Made by a program: the position numbers and the translations under genes
Shown here: positions 18,901 to 27,087 of the stretch, piece after piece
How the letters are laid out: every line of letters begins with the position of its first letter
Numbering within the stretch: position 1 is the stretch's first letter
Source: a bacterium
GTDB taxonomy: Bacteria; Zixibacteria; MSB-5A5; WJJR01
Reading direction: 5' to 3'
NCBI GenBank assembly: GCA_021813505.1
Contig: JAKAKI010000018.1
Location: 1-64,000 of the forward strand
Length of the DNA: 64,000 bases
The notes under the pieces: model-generated
What the model saw: the letters and a program-made list of their open reading frames with translations, nothing else
Told to the model about the DNA's origin: nothing
The model's database searches: none

Positions 18901-19404
18901 GCGCCGCTCGTGGAGCCGACAGAAGCCGAGACGATTCTGATGGTATTTGCGGCTCGCGCCAGCGTGGAATTGGAACGGCTCCAGGCCGAGAAGCGCCGCC
19001 GCGGCGAGCAACAGTGGTATACCGACATGGCGGAACAGATCGGCGAAGCATTTGTCATCTGTCATGTCGACACAGGCCGGGTCGTCGGAGCGAGCCGGGC
19101 ATTGCATTCATTGCTGGGTTATGCACTGGAGGAAATGCGGCAGGCGACTATTCACAATCTACTCGCCTCTGATCGCGCCTCCGCCGAGCGATATCTACGC
19201 AGCCACGCGGCGGACCGGCGCCACACGATTGCACCGATGCGCTTCCGCACAAAGTCCGGCACGGTCTTCGAGGCCGAGGCCAGTACCAGCCCGTTTGTGT
19301 CGGGCGGGGAGGAGTACCTCTTTGTCGTTATCCGGGGTGCGGATCAACTCAAGCAGGGAAGTCCGTGGAAGGCTGGCGCCGAGCAGGCGTTTGAGAGGGC
19401 GTGA
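15976..19404 (+). CDS. Membrane sensor protein with Cache-like, HAMP, PAS and GAF domains but no kinase
   Basis: A 1142-residue sensory protein. A first membrane helix (about 50-70), a long periplasmic Cache-like region (75-340) and a second helix (343-363) are followed by HAMP (364-415), two PAS domains (about 425-540 and 545-665, each ending in a DITA motif), two GAF-like domains (680-845, 850-1010) and a last PAS (1025-1130). There is no H-box, HATPase, GGDEF, EAL or receiver domain: the protein ends just after the final PAS. It may act by protein contact with the kinases encoded downstream, or be a derived kinase that has lost its output module. Start ATG 15976 follows a GGGGGGG stretch. 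It begins a seven-gene block on this strand. Confidence 0.85.
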   Translation: MTEQPLGAEAQSQSSQEVVSSESPTSPLPGRESRFAGLFRLRPLNRIAMRFLLWAFGLALLPIGILVWVSLNQAEDAIHDEAMRKLMLVANDRHNRVEEHLRQIRGAVQSEGLEPFVARLISSGGLDPGVTVDVVKAQLGEALRSFAGSDVEVLVADMNGRVVASTDPAHVGSDCSGEDYFLQGRKSAFLSSVFFDTVTQQMTWVASAPIVNEADRSLRGVLMSYLDPGHLGDVLETRDVAPGANKGKDEADFKGRTYMVDWAGHFLTPSPFVTDSLRDFALDTKPLRYLHDNRIGMSGDYTDSRGIRVIGATEFIPEMKWMVVVEADYSEAMARYARFRSAIIVLALVVFGLTLVLALRLGATIARPLRDLVRAEERLARGDELSALVPDEKTSSGEIGDLIRQRNVVIQRVLSAEKRHRDLVDEIDGIAWEAEVGTWRFTFVNRRAEQILGYPPEQWLSEPGFWVRHLHPLDRSRTVQAYLEASITGKDLRLEYRMIASDGHPVWLRDQAHLVTGSFMSDGRPVRQLRGLMIDITAAKQAQDLLQESERRARTIIDMSHNAMIGIDSKGEVSVFNRAAEQMFQITAREIIGQSTVRLVPEKYRERHVKAIAHYLETGRSAGVIGQPREMQGLRNDGSIFPMEISLTPTKDKSIRVIAIIQDITARKRADEELRQRYRQLDGIHDLTSALMHAESIDEIYAQAMACTKISLGAERASILLSDPGGPMRFRAWDGLSEPYRCAMEGRMPWREDDHNPRPLLVSDTSKLVQIGPTQPTILGRKELEEIEPIIVNEGIGAMMVVPLVFQGRLLGRLMAYFNAPREFAETEVHLGQTIAAHVAFAIGRQRANDVLKAVVEGASPSTGDEFFRILVRHLAGVLHVRWAFVGESITGGVDKIRTLAMWAGNSFAENIEYDLSGTPCEGVMGRNMCCHPKGVAPMFPQDPLLAEMGVESYLGVRLSDSNGSSLGILVVMHDAPLVEPTEAETILMVFAARASVELERLQAEKRRRGEQQWYTDMAEQIGEAFVICHVDTGRVVGASRALHSLLGYALEEMRQATIHNLLASDRASAERYLRSHAADRRHTIAPMRFRTKSGTVFEAEASTSPFVSGGEEYLFVVIRGADQLKQGSPWKAGAEQAFERA

Positions 19405-19405
19405 T

Positions 19406-19876
19406 GTGACTTGCCATTCGAAATCCATCTTCCGTTACCGAAGCCGGCGAACGCGTCCCGTTGTCCCCGTGTCGTTTCTGTTGTTGGTGGCTCTGCTGAA
19501 TGGCGGGCCGGCAATCTCGGAAGAGAAGCCGGATTCGTCCCGTTTTCCGTCACGGGTCAACATCCGGCTGATGCGTCCACTGGAGCGGCAACTGTCGGAC
19601 ATCGAGCGGGCGCTGGTGGAGGAAGCGAAAATCAGCAAGGAGCGCGTGCGCAATGTGACGAGGCCGCTGGAGAACTACATCGACGACGTCGTGTTGGCAT
19701 CGGGCCGTTACACGGACATCTACCCGCAGGCGATTTACGACGTGCTGGTTGAAGAATTCGCAACAGCCAAGCCACGGATGGAAATCGCCGATCTTCTGGT
19801 CGAATACCAGAAGCATGGCAAGTTCAAGGCGAGGGCTGAAGCGAAGGTTCCGCAAAAGGGGAGGGCGGGCGTATGA
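19406..19876 (+). CDS. Small exported protein of unknown function
   Basis: A 156-residue protein from GTG 19406, placed two bases after the sensor stop. Residues about 17-38 (VVPVSFLLLVALLNGGPAIS) look like a signal peptide or membrane anchor preceded by an Arg-rich stretch. The rest is charged and helical, with a conserved-looking middle (ERALVEEAKISKERVRNVTR) and a Lys/Arg-rich end. A shorter start at GTG 19469 would give a more normal signal peptide. I recognise no family. It overlaps the next gene by four bases (ATGA), so it is probably translated together with the barrel protein. Confidence 0.6.
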   Translation: MTCHSKSIFRYRSRRTRPVVPVSFLLLVALLNGGPAISEEKPDSSRFPSRVNIRLMRPLERQLSDIERALVEEAKISKERVRNVTRPLENYIDDVVLASGRYTDIYPQAIYDVLVEEFATAKPRMEIADLLVEYQKHGKFKARAEAKVPQKGRAGV

Positions 19877-20931
19877 GCGCCGCACAACGTCTCGGGATTT
19901 TGGCCGCCGTGTGGCTTCTGGCGCTGCCTCCGGCTGCTGCCGGGCAGAAAATCGACATGGGCGGATTTCTCACCCTCGAGGGCATGTGGCATCACAACGC
20001 CGGCGAGCCAACACGTGTGTGGTGGGAAATCAACCGGCTGCGGCTGGATTTCAGTTCGCAACTGAGTGATCACTTGTCGGTCTTGGCCGAGTTTGCGCCG
20101 GTCCCGGAGGAGATCACCCATCAGATCGAGGAATTGGAGTTGTCGGATGGCAGAGTTCTTCCCATGGCGGACACGGCGACCGGGGTCAAGGAGGAACAAT
20201 TCACGATTCCGTTCGAGCGGGTGGAAGTGCGCCTTCAGAATCTGTGCGGACGGTGGCTCAATCTCAGCCTCGGCCAGTTGCGCGATCCTTTTGGCCATTG
20301 GGAGGACTTTTCAGCCCGTCGGAATGCCACGCTGACAAAGAACAACACATTTGTACTCGGAATCGCCCTGCGCAATCTGGATATGGGCATCACGGCCGAC
20401 GGTGACCTCACCAATTGGCTCGACTATCGCCTGGGGATCAGAAAAGGCAGCAATGTCTCGACTTCGGGGCTGGGCCGTAAGGATAACAACGCCCGTTATG
20501 ATGCCGTGGGGCGCATCGGTGTCCACACCGGGGCCACTGCGCTGGGAATCAACGGCTATTCGGTGGATTCTCGGTCGGAGAAGTTTGCGCTGGGCGCCGA
20601 CTGGCAGACATCCATCGCCGTGCTGACGCTGATGGGCGAAGGTGTCCTGCAACGGAATCAGCCGGAGGGCCTTCGCAGTTTCGCCGCCTACGTCCAGGCC
20701 AACTACAATCTTGCGCACCAGGTGACCGGCCTTCGCTGGTTTATTCTGTGCGATTACTGGCGGCTGGAGGCCGATTCCAGGCTGGAGCAGGAGGCGCTTA
20801 GTCTCAATTCGGGATTCAAGTACAAAATCCCGGCGGGAGGACTGACCCTCACACTGGAATTCGGGAGAACATATCTCAACTCCGCGCCCGATCCCTGGCA
20901 TGTAACGACCCAGATGGAAGTGGAATTCTGA
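19873..20931 (+). CDS. Outer-membrane beta-barrel protein (porin-like)
   Basis: A 352-residue protein with a signal peptide ending at AAAGQ (residues about 10-24). Alternating strands rich in Trp/Tyr follow, for example WWEINRLRLDF, FERVEVRLQNL and TLTLEFGRTY, and it ends in MEVEF. A terminal Phe after alternating residues is the usual recognition signal for barrel insertion. The phrase LGQLRDPFGHWED resembles porins of the OprO/P type. It lies inside a signal-transduction operon, an unusual place, and may import or sense the ligand detected by the flanking sensors. Substrate unknown. Confidence 0.7.
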   Translation: MSAAQRLGILAAVWLLALPPAAAGQKIDMGGFLTLEGMWHHNAGEPTRVWWEINRLRLDFSSQLSDHLSVLAEFAPVPEEITHQIEELELSDGRVLPMADTATGVKEEQFTIPFERVEVRLQNLCGRWLNLSLGQLRDPFGHWEDFSARRNATLTKNNTFVLGIALRNLDMGITADGDLTNWLDYRLGIRKGSNVSTSGLGRKDNNARYDAVGRIGVHTGATALGINGYSVDSRSEKFALGADWQTSIAVLTLMGEGVLQRNQPEGLRSFAAYVQANYNLAHQVTGLRWFILCDYWRLEADSRLEQEALSLNSGFKYKIPAGGLTLTLEFGRTYLNSAPDPWHVTTQMEVEF

Positions 20932-20946
20932 CCGGCGCGAAGGGAT

Positions 20947-23900
20947 ATGCAGATCCGATTGCAGACCAAGGCTTTGTTATCGGTGGGGCTCCTGATGGTG
21001 CTCTGCCTGGGAACCGTGATGGCCGAAGGATACCGGTCGCTTCAGCGCAACTTGATCGATCAGGCCCAGCGCCATTTCATCGGCATCGCCGACAATCTCT
21101 CGAACGGCATCTATCGGGAGTACGAAATCGACGACTGGCGGGGGCTGGAGAGCTTCATCTATGACTCCATCAGGAGAGAGTTACAGGAAGTCCTAACGGC
21201 CGCCGTCCTTGATACCGGCGGGGCCATGATTGCGTCCAATCACCCGGAGCTGGCCCGCTCGCGATTCCGGGAGCGGCTGGTACGGAAAGTCGTTGCGGAT
21301 GGAGCCACGTGGTCGGCCACCACCCGGGATCACGAGCCCTGGACGATTGAGATTCTCTCTCCAGTGCGCGCGGAGTCGGGATCGGTGACGACGCCGGTCA
21401 AAGGAGTCGTCTACCTGGTGGGATCTCTGCAGGGGATTCACGAGGAACTTGCCTCCAGCCTGCGCCATCAGATCATCATATTTCTCATCGTTAGCAGCCT
21501 TGGCCTAGCGGGCACGCTCCTCTACATGCGCCGGGGAATCGTCCGGCCGATTCGCGAGTTGTCCCAAGCGACGCAGCGGGTGGTCGCGGGTGATTTTCGC
21601 GAATCGGGAATTCGCCGAACAAGGGATGAAATCGGCGAACTCACCGCCGCTTTCGATTGGATGGCTTCCGAACTGCGCAAGTCGGATGATTTTCTCAAGG
21701 ACTACAATCAGACACTGATGCAAATGGTGGCGGCCGAGCAGGATCGGAATCGGCTGGACAATTTGGTCTCTTCCATATCGTATGCGCTGATCGAAATCGA
21801 CGGCAATGGAATTATCAACCGCTGGAATAAGGCCGCCTCGGAGATCTTCGATCTTTCTGCCGAGGCCGTCATCGGACGCCCAATTCGCGATGTCGGAATC
21901 AACTGGAATTGGAATCAGGTCGATGCGATTCCCGACGGCTTCCGCGACGGCGGTCCGGCGCGGCGCCAGGAACTGATTTCCTACATCCGCCGTGACGGCT
22001 CGGATGGATTCTTAACGGTAAGCATTAATCGCATCGATATATCCGAATCAGATTCCGGAACATCAAATGCGGTGCTGGTCCTGCTGGCAACGGACGTTAC
22101 CGATCAGATACTTGCGGCGGAGCAGGTCGAGCGGTACACGCGGACGCTGAATACAATCAACCGCTGCCGTAATGCGATCGTGAGAGCGTCGGCGGAGGAA
22201 GAGCTTCTGCAGGCAGTCTGTCAGACGCTGGTGGATGTCAGCGGTTACGGACTGGTTTGGGTCGGGCTGACCGAAGATACGCCCGAGAAGGGAATCCGGC
22301 CGGTGGCCCAGGCCGGCGTCGCGCATGACGTCCTCAACTGCTTGCACATGACGTGGGGATTTGGAGCCGGAGGGCTGGGGGCGGCGGCGCGTGCCGTCCG
22401 CACAGGCAATCCGCAAGTGGTTCGCGATTTTGCTGCCGACCCCGACTTCGCACGCTGCCAGCGGGTGACCGCGAGTCACGGCTTTGCCGCTGCCATCGTA
22501 CTTCCACTGGCCGGGGATAAAGGCGCCAGCGGGACGCTGAATATCTACGCCCTTGAGGCCGGTGCGTTCCAGAGAGACGAGGAACTCAAGCTCCTGATGG
22601 GCCTGGCGGATGATCTGGCCCATGGCATCGGGGCGCTGCGCGCCCATGCCGAGGCGCGCCGGGCCAGCAGCCACCTGGAAGAGTCACTGTCCTTGATGCG
22701 CGCGACGCTCGAGTCCACCGCGGATGGCCTGCTGGTTGTCGACCTGAGGGGGCGGATCGTCACATACAATATTCGGTTTGCCGGTATGTGGGGCGTTCCG
22801 CTTCCAATGCTCGACGGTGGCCGGGCGGATCATCTCGCGTGGTTGGTACTGCAACAATTGGCACAGCCGCGGGATTTCCTGGCCAAGATCCGAGAATTGA
22901 ACGCCCGGCCCGAAGCCAGCGGCTGGGATGTCCTGGAATTGACCGATGGCCGGGTCTTTGAACGCTATTCGCAGCCCCAACTGTCCGCGGGGGGGGTGGT
23001 GGGACGGATTTGGAGTTTCCGGGATGTCACACTGCGACGGCACGCCGAATGTGCCTTGCAGACGAGCGAAGAGTATCACCGCGTATTGATCGACAACACG
23101 TCGGACATCGTTCTCGTCCTGAATCCCGACGGAACGTTCCGCTACCTGAATTCCTCCGTACAGCGAGTGCTGGGATACTCGCCCGACGAGCTCGTTGGCC
23201 GGCATTTCAAGGACGTGATCGTGGATGAGGACCTGCCATTGGCTAATTCCGTGTTTGAAGAGGCACTGGCTAATCCTCACACGATCACGACCGTCGAATT
23301 GCACGCCCGGCACAAGGACGGTTCCGTGCGGCTGCTGGATGTCTCCGCACGGAATTTGCTGGGTGAGGAGCGGATTGCGGGAATGATTGTCAATGCCCAC
23401 GACATCACCGAGCGGCGGGAGTCGGAGGCTATCCAGGGGCGTCTGGCTGCTGCTGTCGAGCAGGCAGCGGAATCCATCGTGATCTTCGACTCGACGGGAA
23501 TTGTCAGCTACGTCAATCCCGCGTTCGAGTGGGGCACCGGCCTGTCCCGGGACCGGGTGCTTAGCCAGAGCATTCAGTCACTCCTTGAAGTGACGGGTCA
23601 GGATGAAGGTTCTGCAAAGAGCATCCTGGAGGCGATCGCACACACGGAATGGTGGCGCGGGCGTCTGGCCAGCCGCCGATCTGACGGTGCGCTCTATAAT
23701 GAAGAAGCCACGATCACACCGGTGTATGATCAATCCGGCAAAGTCGTCAACTATGTGTGGGTGGGCCGGGACATCACCCAGCAAGTCGCGCTCGAATCCC
23801 AACTTCGCCAGGCACAGAAACTCGAGGCGGTCGGGTCCTTGGCCGCTGGTATCGCTCATGAAATCAACACGCCCATTCAGTTCGTCGGGGACAACGTCCG

Positions 23901-24669
23901 TTTCCTTTCCGATTCGTTTGGGGAACTGGCGACACTGCTGAAACGAATCGAGGAGTTGGTGGGATCACTGGAAGCCCACCCCGAACTGGCCGATGTGGTC
24001 AAGGAATTCGCCGCCGCCAAGGAATCGGCCGACCTGGTATACCTGAAAGAAGAAGTTCCCAAAGCGGTCGAGCAAACCCTCGATGGTGTCGCGCGGGTGG
24101 CCAAGATTGTCCGGGCCATGAAGGACTTCTCTCATCCCGATCAGGGACAGAAGGGGCCGGCCGATCTGAACCGGGCGCTGCAAAGCACGCTGACCGTTGC
24201 TCACAACGAACTGAAGTACGTGGCGGACATTGTGGTGGATCTGGAAGACGACCTGCCGAGTGTCCTGTGCCACCTGAGTGATTTGAACCAGGTGTTCCTC
24301 AATCTCCTGGTCAACGCCGCTCACGCGATTGCTGGAGTCGTGGGCGATGGCAGCAATGGGAAGGGCAAGATCACAGTCCGGACCCGCCGGGCCATATCGG
24401 ATGAGGACCCGGGGAAGGTCGAAGGAGTGACCATTTCGGTCACCGACACGGGAACCGGGATACCGGAGGAAATTCGTGATCGCGTTTTCGAGCAGTTCTT
24501 TACAACAAAGGAAGTCGGACGGGGAACAGGCCAGGGGCTGGCAATCGCGCGTGCCGTCGTCGTCGAGAAGCACGGGGGCCGAATCTGGTTCGAAACAACC
24601 GTGGGCAGCGGGACAACATTCTTTGTCTACCTGCCGACTGGCGCTCAAGAGCTGGTGGAGGCAACATGA
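20947..24669 (+). CDS. Multi-PAS/GAF membrane histidine kinase
   Basis: A 1240-residue sensor kinase. Two membrane helices (about 10-28 and 178-198) bracket a periplasmic sensor region; HAMP (199-250), PAS (270-385), GAF (395-560) and three further PAS domains (575-690, 695-810, 815-940) follow. The phosphoacceptor motif GIAHEINTPIQFVGDN puts the His at residue 971. The ATPase domain carries NLLVNAAHAI (N box), DTGTGIPEEI (G1) and GTGQGLAIA (G2). All catalytic boxes are intact. It starts 16 bases after the barrel gene and overlaps the next gene by four bases (ATGA). The kinase may phosphorylate the three receiver proteins encoded downstream. Confidence 0.93.
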   Translation: MQIRLQTKALLSVGLLMVLCLGTVMAEGYRSLQRNLIDQAQRHFIGIADNLSNGIYREYEIDDWRGLESFIYDSIRRELQEVLTAAVLDTGGAMIASNHPELARSRFRERLVRKVVADGATWSATTRDHEPWTIEILSPVRAESGSVTTPVKGVVYLVGSLQGIHEELASSLRHQIIIFLIVSSLGLAGTLLYMRRGIVRPIRELSQATQRVVAGDFRESGIRRTRDEIGELTAAFDWMASELRKSDDFLKDYNQTLMQMVAAEQDRNRLDNLVSSISYALIEIDGNGIINRWNKAASEIFDLSAEAVIGRPIRDVGINWNWNQVDAIPDGFRDGGPARRQELISYIRRDGSDGFLTVSINRIDISESDSGTSNAVLVLLATDVTDQILAAEQVERYTRTLNTINRCRNAIVRASAEEELLQAVCQTLVDVSGYGLVWVGLTEDTPEKGIRPVAQAGVAHDVLNCLHMTWGFGAGGLGAAARAVRTGNPQVVRDFAADPDFARCQRVTASHGFAAAIVLPLAGDKGASGTLNIYALEAGAFQRDEELKLLMGLADDLAHGIGALRAHAEARRASSHLEESLSLMRATLESTADGLLVVDLRGRIVTYNIRFAGMWGVPLPMLDGGRADHLAWLVLQQLAQPRDFLAKIRELNARPEASGWDVLELTDGRVFERYSQPQLSAGGVVGRIWSFRDVTLRRHAECALQTSEEYHRVLIDNTSDIVLVLNPDGTFRYLNSSVQRVLGYSPDELVGRHFKDVIVDEDLPLANSVFEEALANPHTITTVELHARHKDGSVRLLDVSARNLLGEERIAGMIVNAHDITERRESEAIQGRLAAAVEQAAESIVIFDSTGIVSYVNPAFEWGTGLSRDRVLSQSIQSLLEVTGQDEGSAKSILEAIAHTEWWRGRLASRRSDGALYNEEATITPVYDQSGKVVNYVWVGRDITQQVALESQLRQAQKLEAVGSLAAGIAHEINTPIQFVGDNVRFLSDSFGELATLLKRIEELVGSLEAHPELADVVKEFAAAKESADLVYLKEEVPKAVEQTLDGVARVAKIVRAMKDFSHPDQGQKGPADLNRALQSTLTVAHNELKYVADIVVDLEDDLPSVLCHLSDLNQVFLNLLVNAAHAIAGVVGDGSNGKGKITVRTRRAISDEDPGKVEGVTISVTDTGTGIPEEIRDRVFEQFFTTKEVGRGTGQGLAIARAVVVEKHGGRIWFETTVGSGTTFFVYLPTGAQELVEAT

Positions 24670-25874
24670 ACCGCGTACTGTTGGTCGATGATGAAATCAA
24701 CGTCCTGGAGGGGCTGCAGCGAAAGCTCCATCCGGAGCGGTTGTATTTTCAGTGCGAGTCCGCCAGGTCGGGAGCCGAAGCCCTCGAACGGGTCAAGCAA
24801 GGTGGTATCGACGCCATTGTCTCCGATATCAAGATGCCGGGAATGGATGGGATCGATCTGCTGACCCGGCTGAAGGCGGATCCCGCCACCCAGCATATCC
24901 CCGTCATTATGCTCACCGGAATGACCGAAGGTGACGCGCGCCGGCTCACGCTTCAGTTGGGGGCCTACGACTTCGTTGCCAAGCCCGCGGACCCGCATGA
25001 ATTGTCGGCCCGGTTGCGCAATGCCCTTCGGCTGAAATCGTATGAGGATCGATTGCGCACACAGAACCGGATACTAGAGGAGCAGATCTTTCAATTGCAG
25101 AAACTCGAAGTGATCGGGATTCTGGCCGGAGGGGTGGCGCATGATCTGAGCAACATTCTCGGCAGTATCGGCGGCCACGCGGAACTGGCAGCGATTGATA
25201 TCAGGGAGAATTCGCCGGCGTGGGATCATCTGCAGTCAGTCATGGAGTCGGTCGACCATGCGGCCAAATTGGCGCGGCAGATTCTTACGATTGGACAGCG
25301 GACCGACGTGGGACGAACGTCCTGCAATCCTGGCGTGATCATCGATGAGTGCCTGCGTATGCTCAGCGCTTCGATCACGCCCGACCTCACGGTGGAGTGG
25401 GACAACCACGGCCTGGATGCGCCCTTGTCGGCAGATCCCACGCAGATCCGCCAGGTCATCATGAATCTGTGCATCAACGCCGTGCAGGCCATGGACGGGA
25501 AGGGGCGTCTGCGGATCACCATGAAAGTCCAGGATCTGGACGTGGTGGCCGCGTCAGAGATCGGGGAGATTCCCGCCGGACGTTATCTGAAGCTCTCGAT
25601 CTCGGATACCGGCCACGGGATGGATGCGGCGACGAAGCGCCGGCTTTTTGAACCATTCTTCACCACCAAGGGCTCCAGCCGGGGGACGGGATTGGGGCTG
25701 ACAGTGACCGGGAAGATTGTGCACAACCACGGCGGCGGAATCACGGTGGACAGCGAGCCCAATCGCGGCACGGCGTTTCACGTCTACCTTCCGGTGAAAT
25801 CCGCCACTCAACCGGTTTTGAATGATAGCGATGGAGTCACCTATGCCAGAACTGAAGCACATTCTGTTCGTTGA
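24666..25874 (+). CDS. Receiver-histidine kinase hybrid (REC-HisKA-HATPase)
   Basis: A 402-residue soluble protein. The N-terminal receiver has VDDE, phosphoacceptor Asp54 in VSDIKMPGMDG and the Lys of FVAKP. A coiled linker leads to a kinase core with AGGVAHDLSNILGSI (His159), N box NLCINAVQAM, DTGHGMD and GTGLGLT. The Asn in HDLSN is typical of kinases that take part in phosphorelays with upstream receivers. It overlaps the upstream kinase by four bases and the next gene's longest frame by about 50 bases. A role as relay between the large kinase and the HDOD protein is inference. Confidence 0.92.
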   Translation: MNRVLLVDDEINVLEGLQRKLHPERLYFQCESARSGAEALERVKQGGIDAIVSDIKMPGMDGIDLLTRLKADPATQHIPVIMLTGMTEGDARRLTLQLGAYDFVAKPADPHELSARLRNALRLKSYEDRLRTQNRILEEQIFQLQKLEVIGILAGGVAHDLSNILGSIGGHAELAAIDIRENSPAWDHLQSVMESVDHAAKLARQILTIGQRTDVGRTSCNPGVIIDECLRMLSASITPDLTVEWDNHGLDAPLSADPTQIRQVIMNLCINAVQAMDGKGRLRITMKVQDLDVVAASEIGEIPAGRYLKLSISDTGHGMDAATKRRLFEPFFTTKGSSRGTGLGLTVTGKIVHNHGGGITVDSEPNRGTAFHVYLPVKSATQPVLNDSDGVTYARTEAHSVR

Positions 25875-27087
25875 CGACGATCCCAGCGTGCTGGACGGCT
25901 TGCGGCGCATGCTGCGTCCGATGCACAACGAGTGGGAGTTGTCATTCGCTTCATCGGGCCAGGAGGCGCTGGAGATGATGACGCAGCAGCCGGTCGACGT
26001 CATCGTCAGTGACATGCGCATGCCGAAGATGAACGGCGCCCAGTTGCTGGAGCTTGTGCAGAAGATGTATCCGCACGTCGTCCGGCTGATTCTGTCTGGA
26101 TACTCCGACAAGGAACTGATTCTGCGTTCGGTGGGGCCGGCGCACCAATTCCTGGCGAAGCCGTGTGACACGGTCACGTTGATCGAGACGGTCAAGCGCA
26201 GTTGTGCGCTGCGCCGCCATCTCAGCAATCCCCAGGTTCTGCAGGTTGTGGCGCAGATCGGCTCCCTGCCGGTGTTGCCGACGGTGTATACGGACCTGGT
26301 GCACGCGCTCGGCAGCGAGAACTCGTCGATCGTGGAAGTGGGTAAGATCATTGCGCGTGACGTCAGCATGACGGCGAAGATTCTGCACATGATCAACTCC
26401 GCCTTCTTTGGTTTGCGCCATCCGGTCGAGGATTTGTCCCGGGCGGTGATGTATCTCGGCGTCGACACGGTCAAATCGCTGGTGCTCAGCATGAGTATCT
26501 TCACGAAGTTCGATCAAAGCACCGTCGAGGAATTCTCCATCGAGGCGCTGCATCAACACTGCCTGAGAGTGGGGGCAATCGCACGCCGGATTGCCCAGGA
26601 GATCCCGCTGTCGCGCCAGGAGCAAAACGACGCATTTACGGCGGGTGTGCTGCATGGCATCGGGCGATTGATCCTGGTTTCGAACTTCAGGGACGTGTAC
26701 CGCAAGGCGGTGGAAGAATCCAAATTGCTCAACATCCGGCTAACTGATCTGGAGAAGGAGAAACTGGGAACGACGCACGGTGAGCTGGGCGGCTACTTGC
26801 TCGGCCTGTGGGGGATACCGGATCCCATCGTCGAAGCGGTTTCTCTGCACACAGATCCCCGAACCAGTCCCGTACGAACGTGCGGTCCTCTGACCATGGT
26901 GCACGTGGCCAATGCCATCGATCGCGAATTGTGCCACGACGAACTGCCCGGCGGAGGATTTGGATACGATATGCAGTACTTGCAGGAGCTGGGCGTAGCC
27001 GACCAATTACCCCGGTGGCGCGAATTCGCGGCGTCGATGGTTGAGTCAGTGGCCCAAGCCCAGGTAGGAGCCCTTCATGCAGAGTGA
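25843..27087 (+). CDS. Response regulator with HDOD output domain
   Basis: A 414-residue protein with a receiver domain (VDDDP, Asp57 in VSDMRMPKMNG, Lys in FLAKPCD) and an HDOD domain from about 140 to 340 (IGSLPVLPTVYTDLVHAL, KILHMINSAFFGLRHPVEDL, HGIGRLIL). HDOD domains resemble HD hydrolases but usually lack a full metal site and act in signalling. ATG 25843 is favoured because GGAG lies six bases upstream; ATG 25822 is also in frame. It overlaps the next gene by 11 bases. Confidence 0.92.
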   Translation: MPELKHILFVDDDPSVLDGLRRMLRPMHNEWELSFASSGQEALEMMTQQPVDVIVSDMRMPKMNGAQLLELVQKMYPHVVRLILSGYSDKELILRSVGPAHQFLAKPCDTVTLIETVKRSCALRRHLSNPQVLQVVAQIGSLPVLPTVYTDLVHALGSENSSIVEVGKIIARDVSMTAKILHMINSAFFGLRHPVEDLSRAVMYLGVDTVKSLVLSMSIFTKFDQSTVEEFSIEALHQHCLRVGAIARRIAQEIPLSRQEQNDAFTAGVLHGIGRLILVSNFRDVYRKAVEESKLLNIRLTDLEKEKLGTTHGELGGYLLGLWGIPDPIVEAVSLHTDPRTSPVRTCGPLTMVHVANAIDRELCHDELPGGGFGYDMQYLQELGVADQLPRWREFAASMVESVAQAQVGALHAE

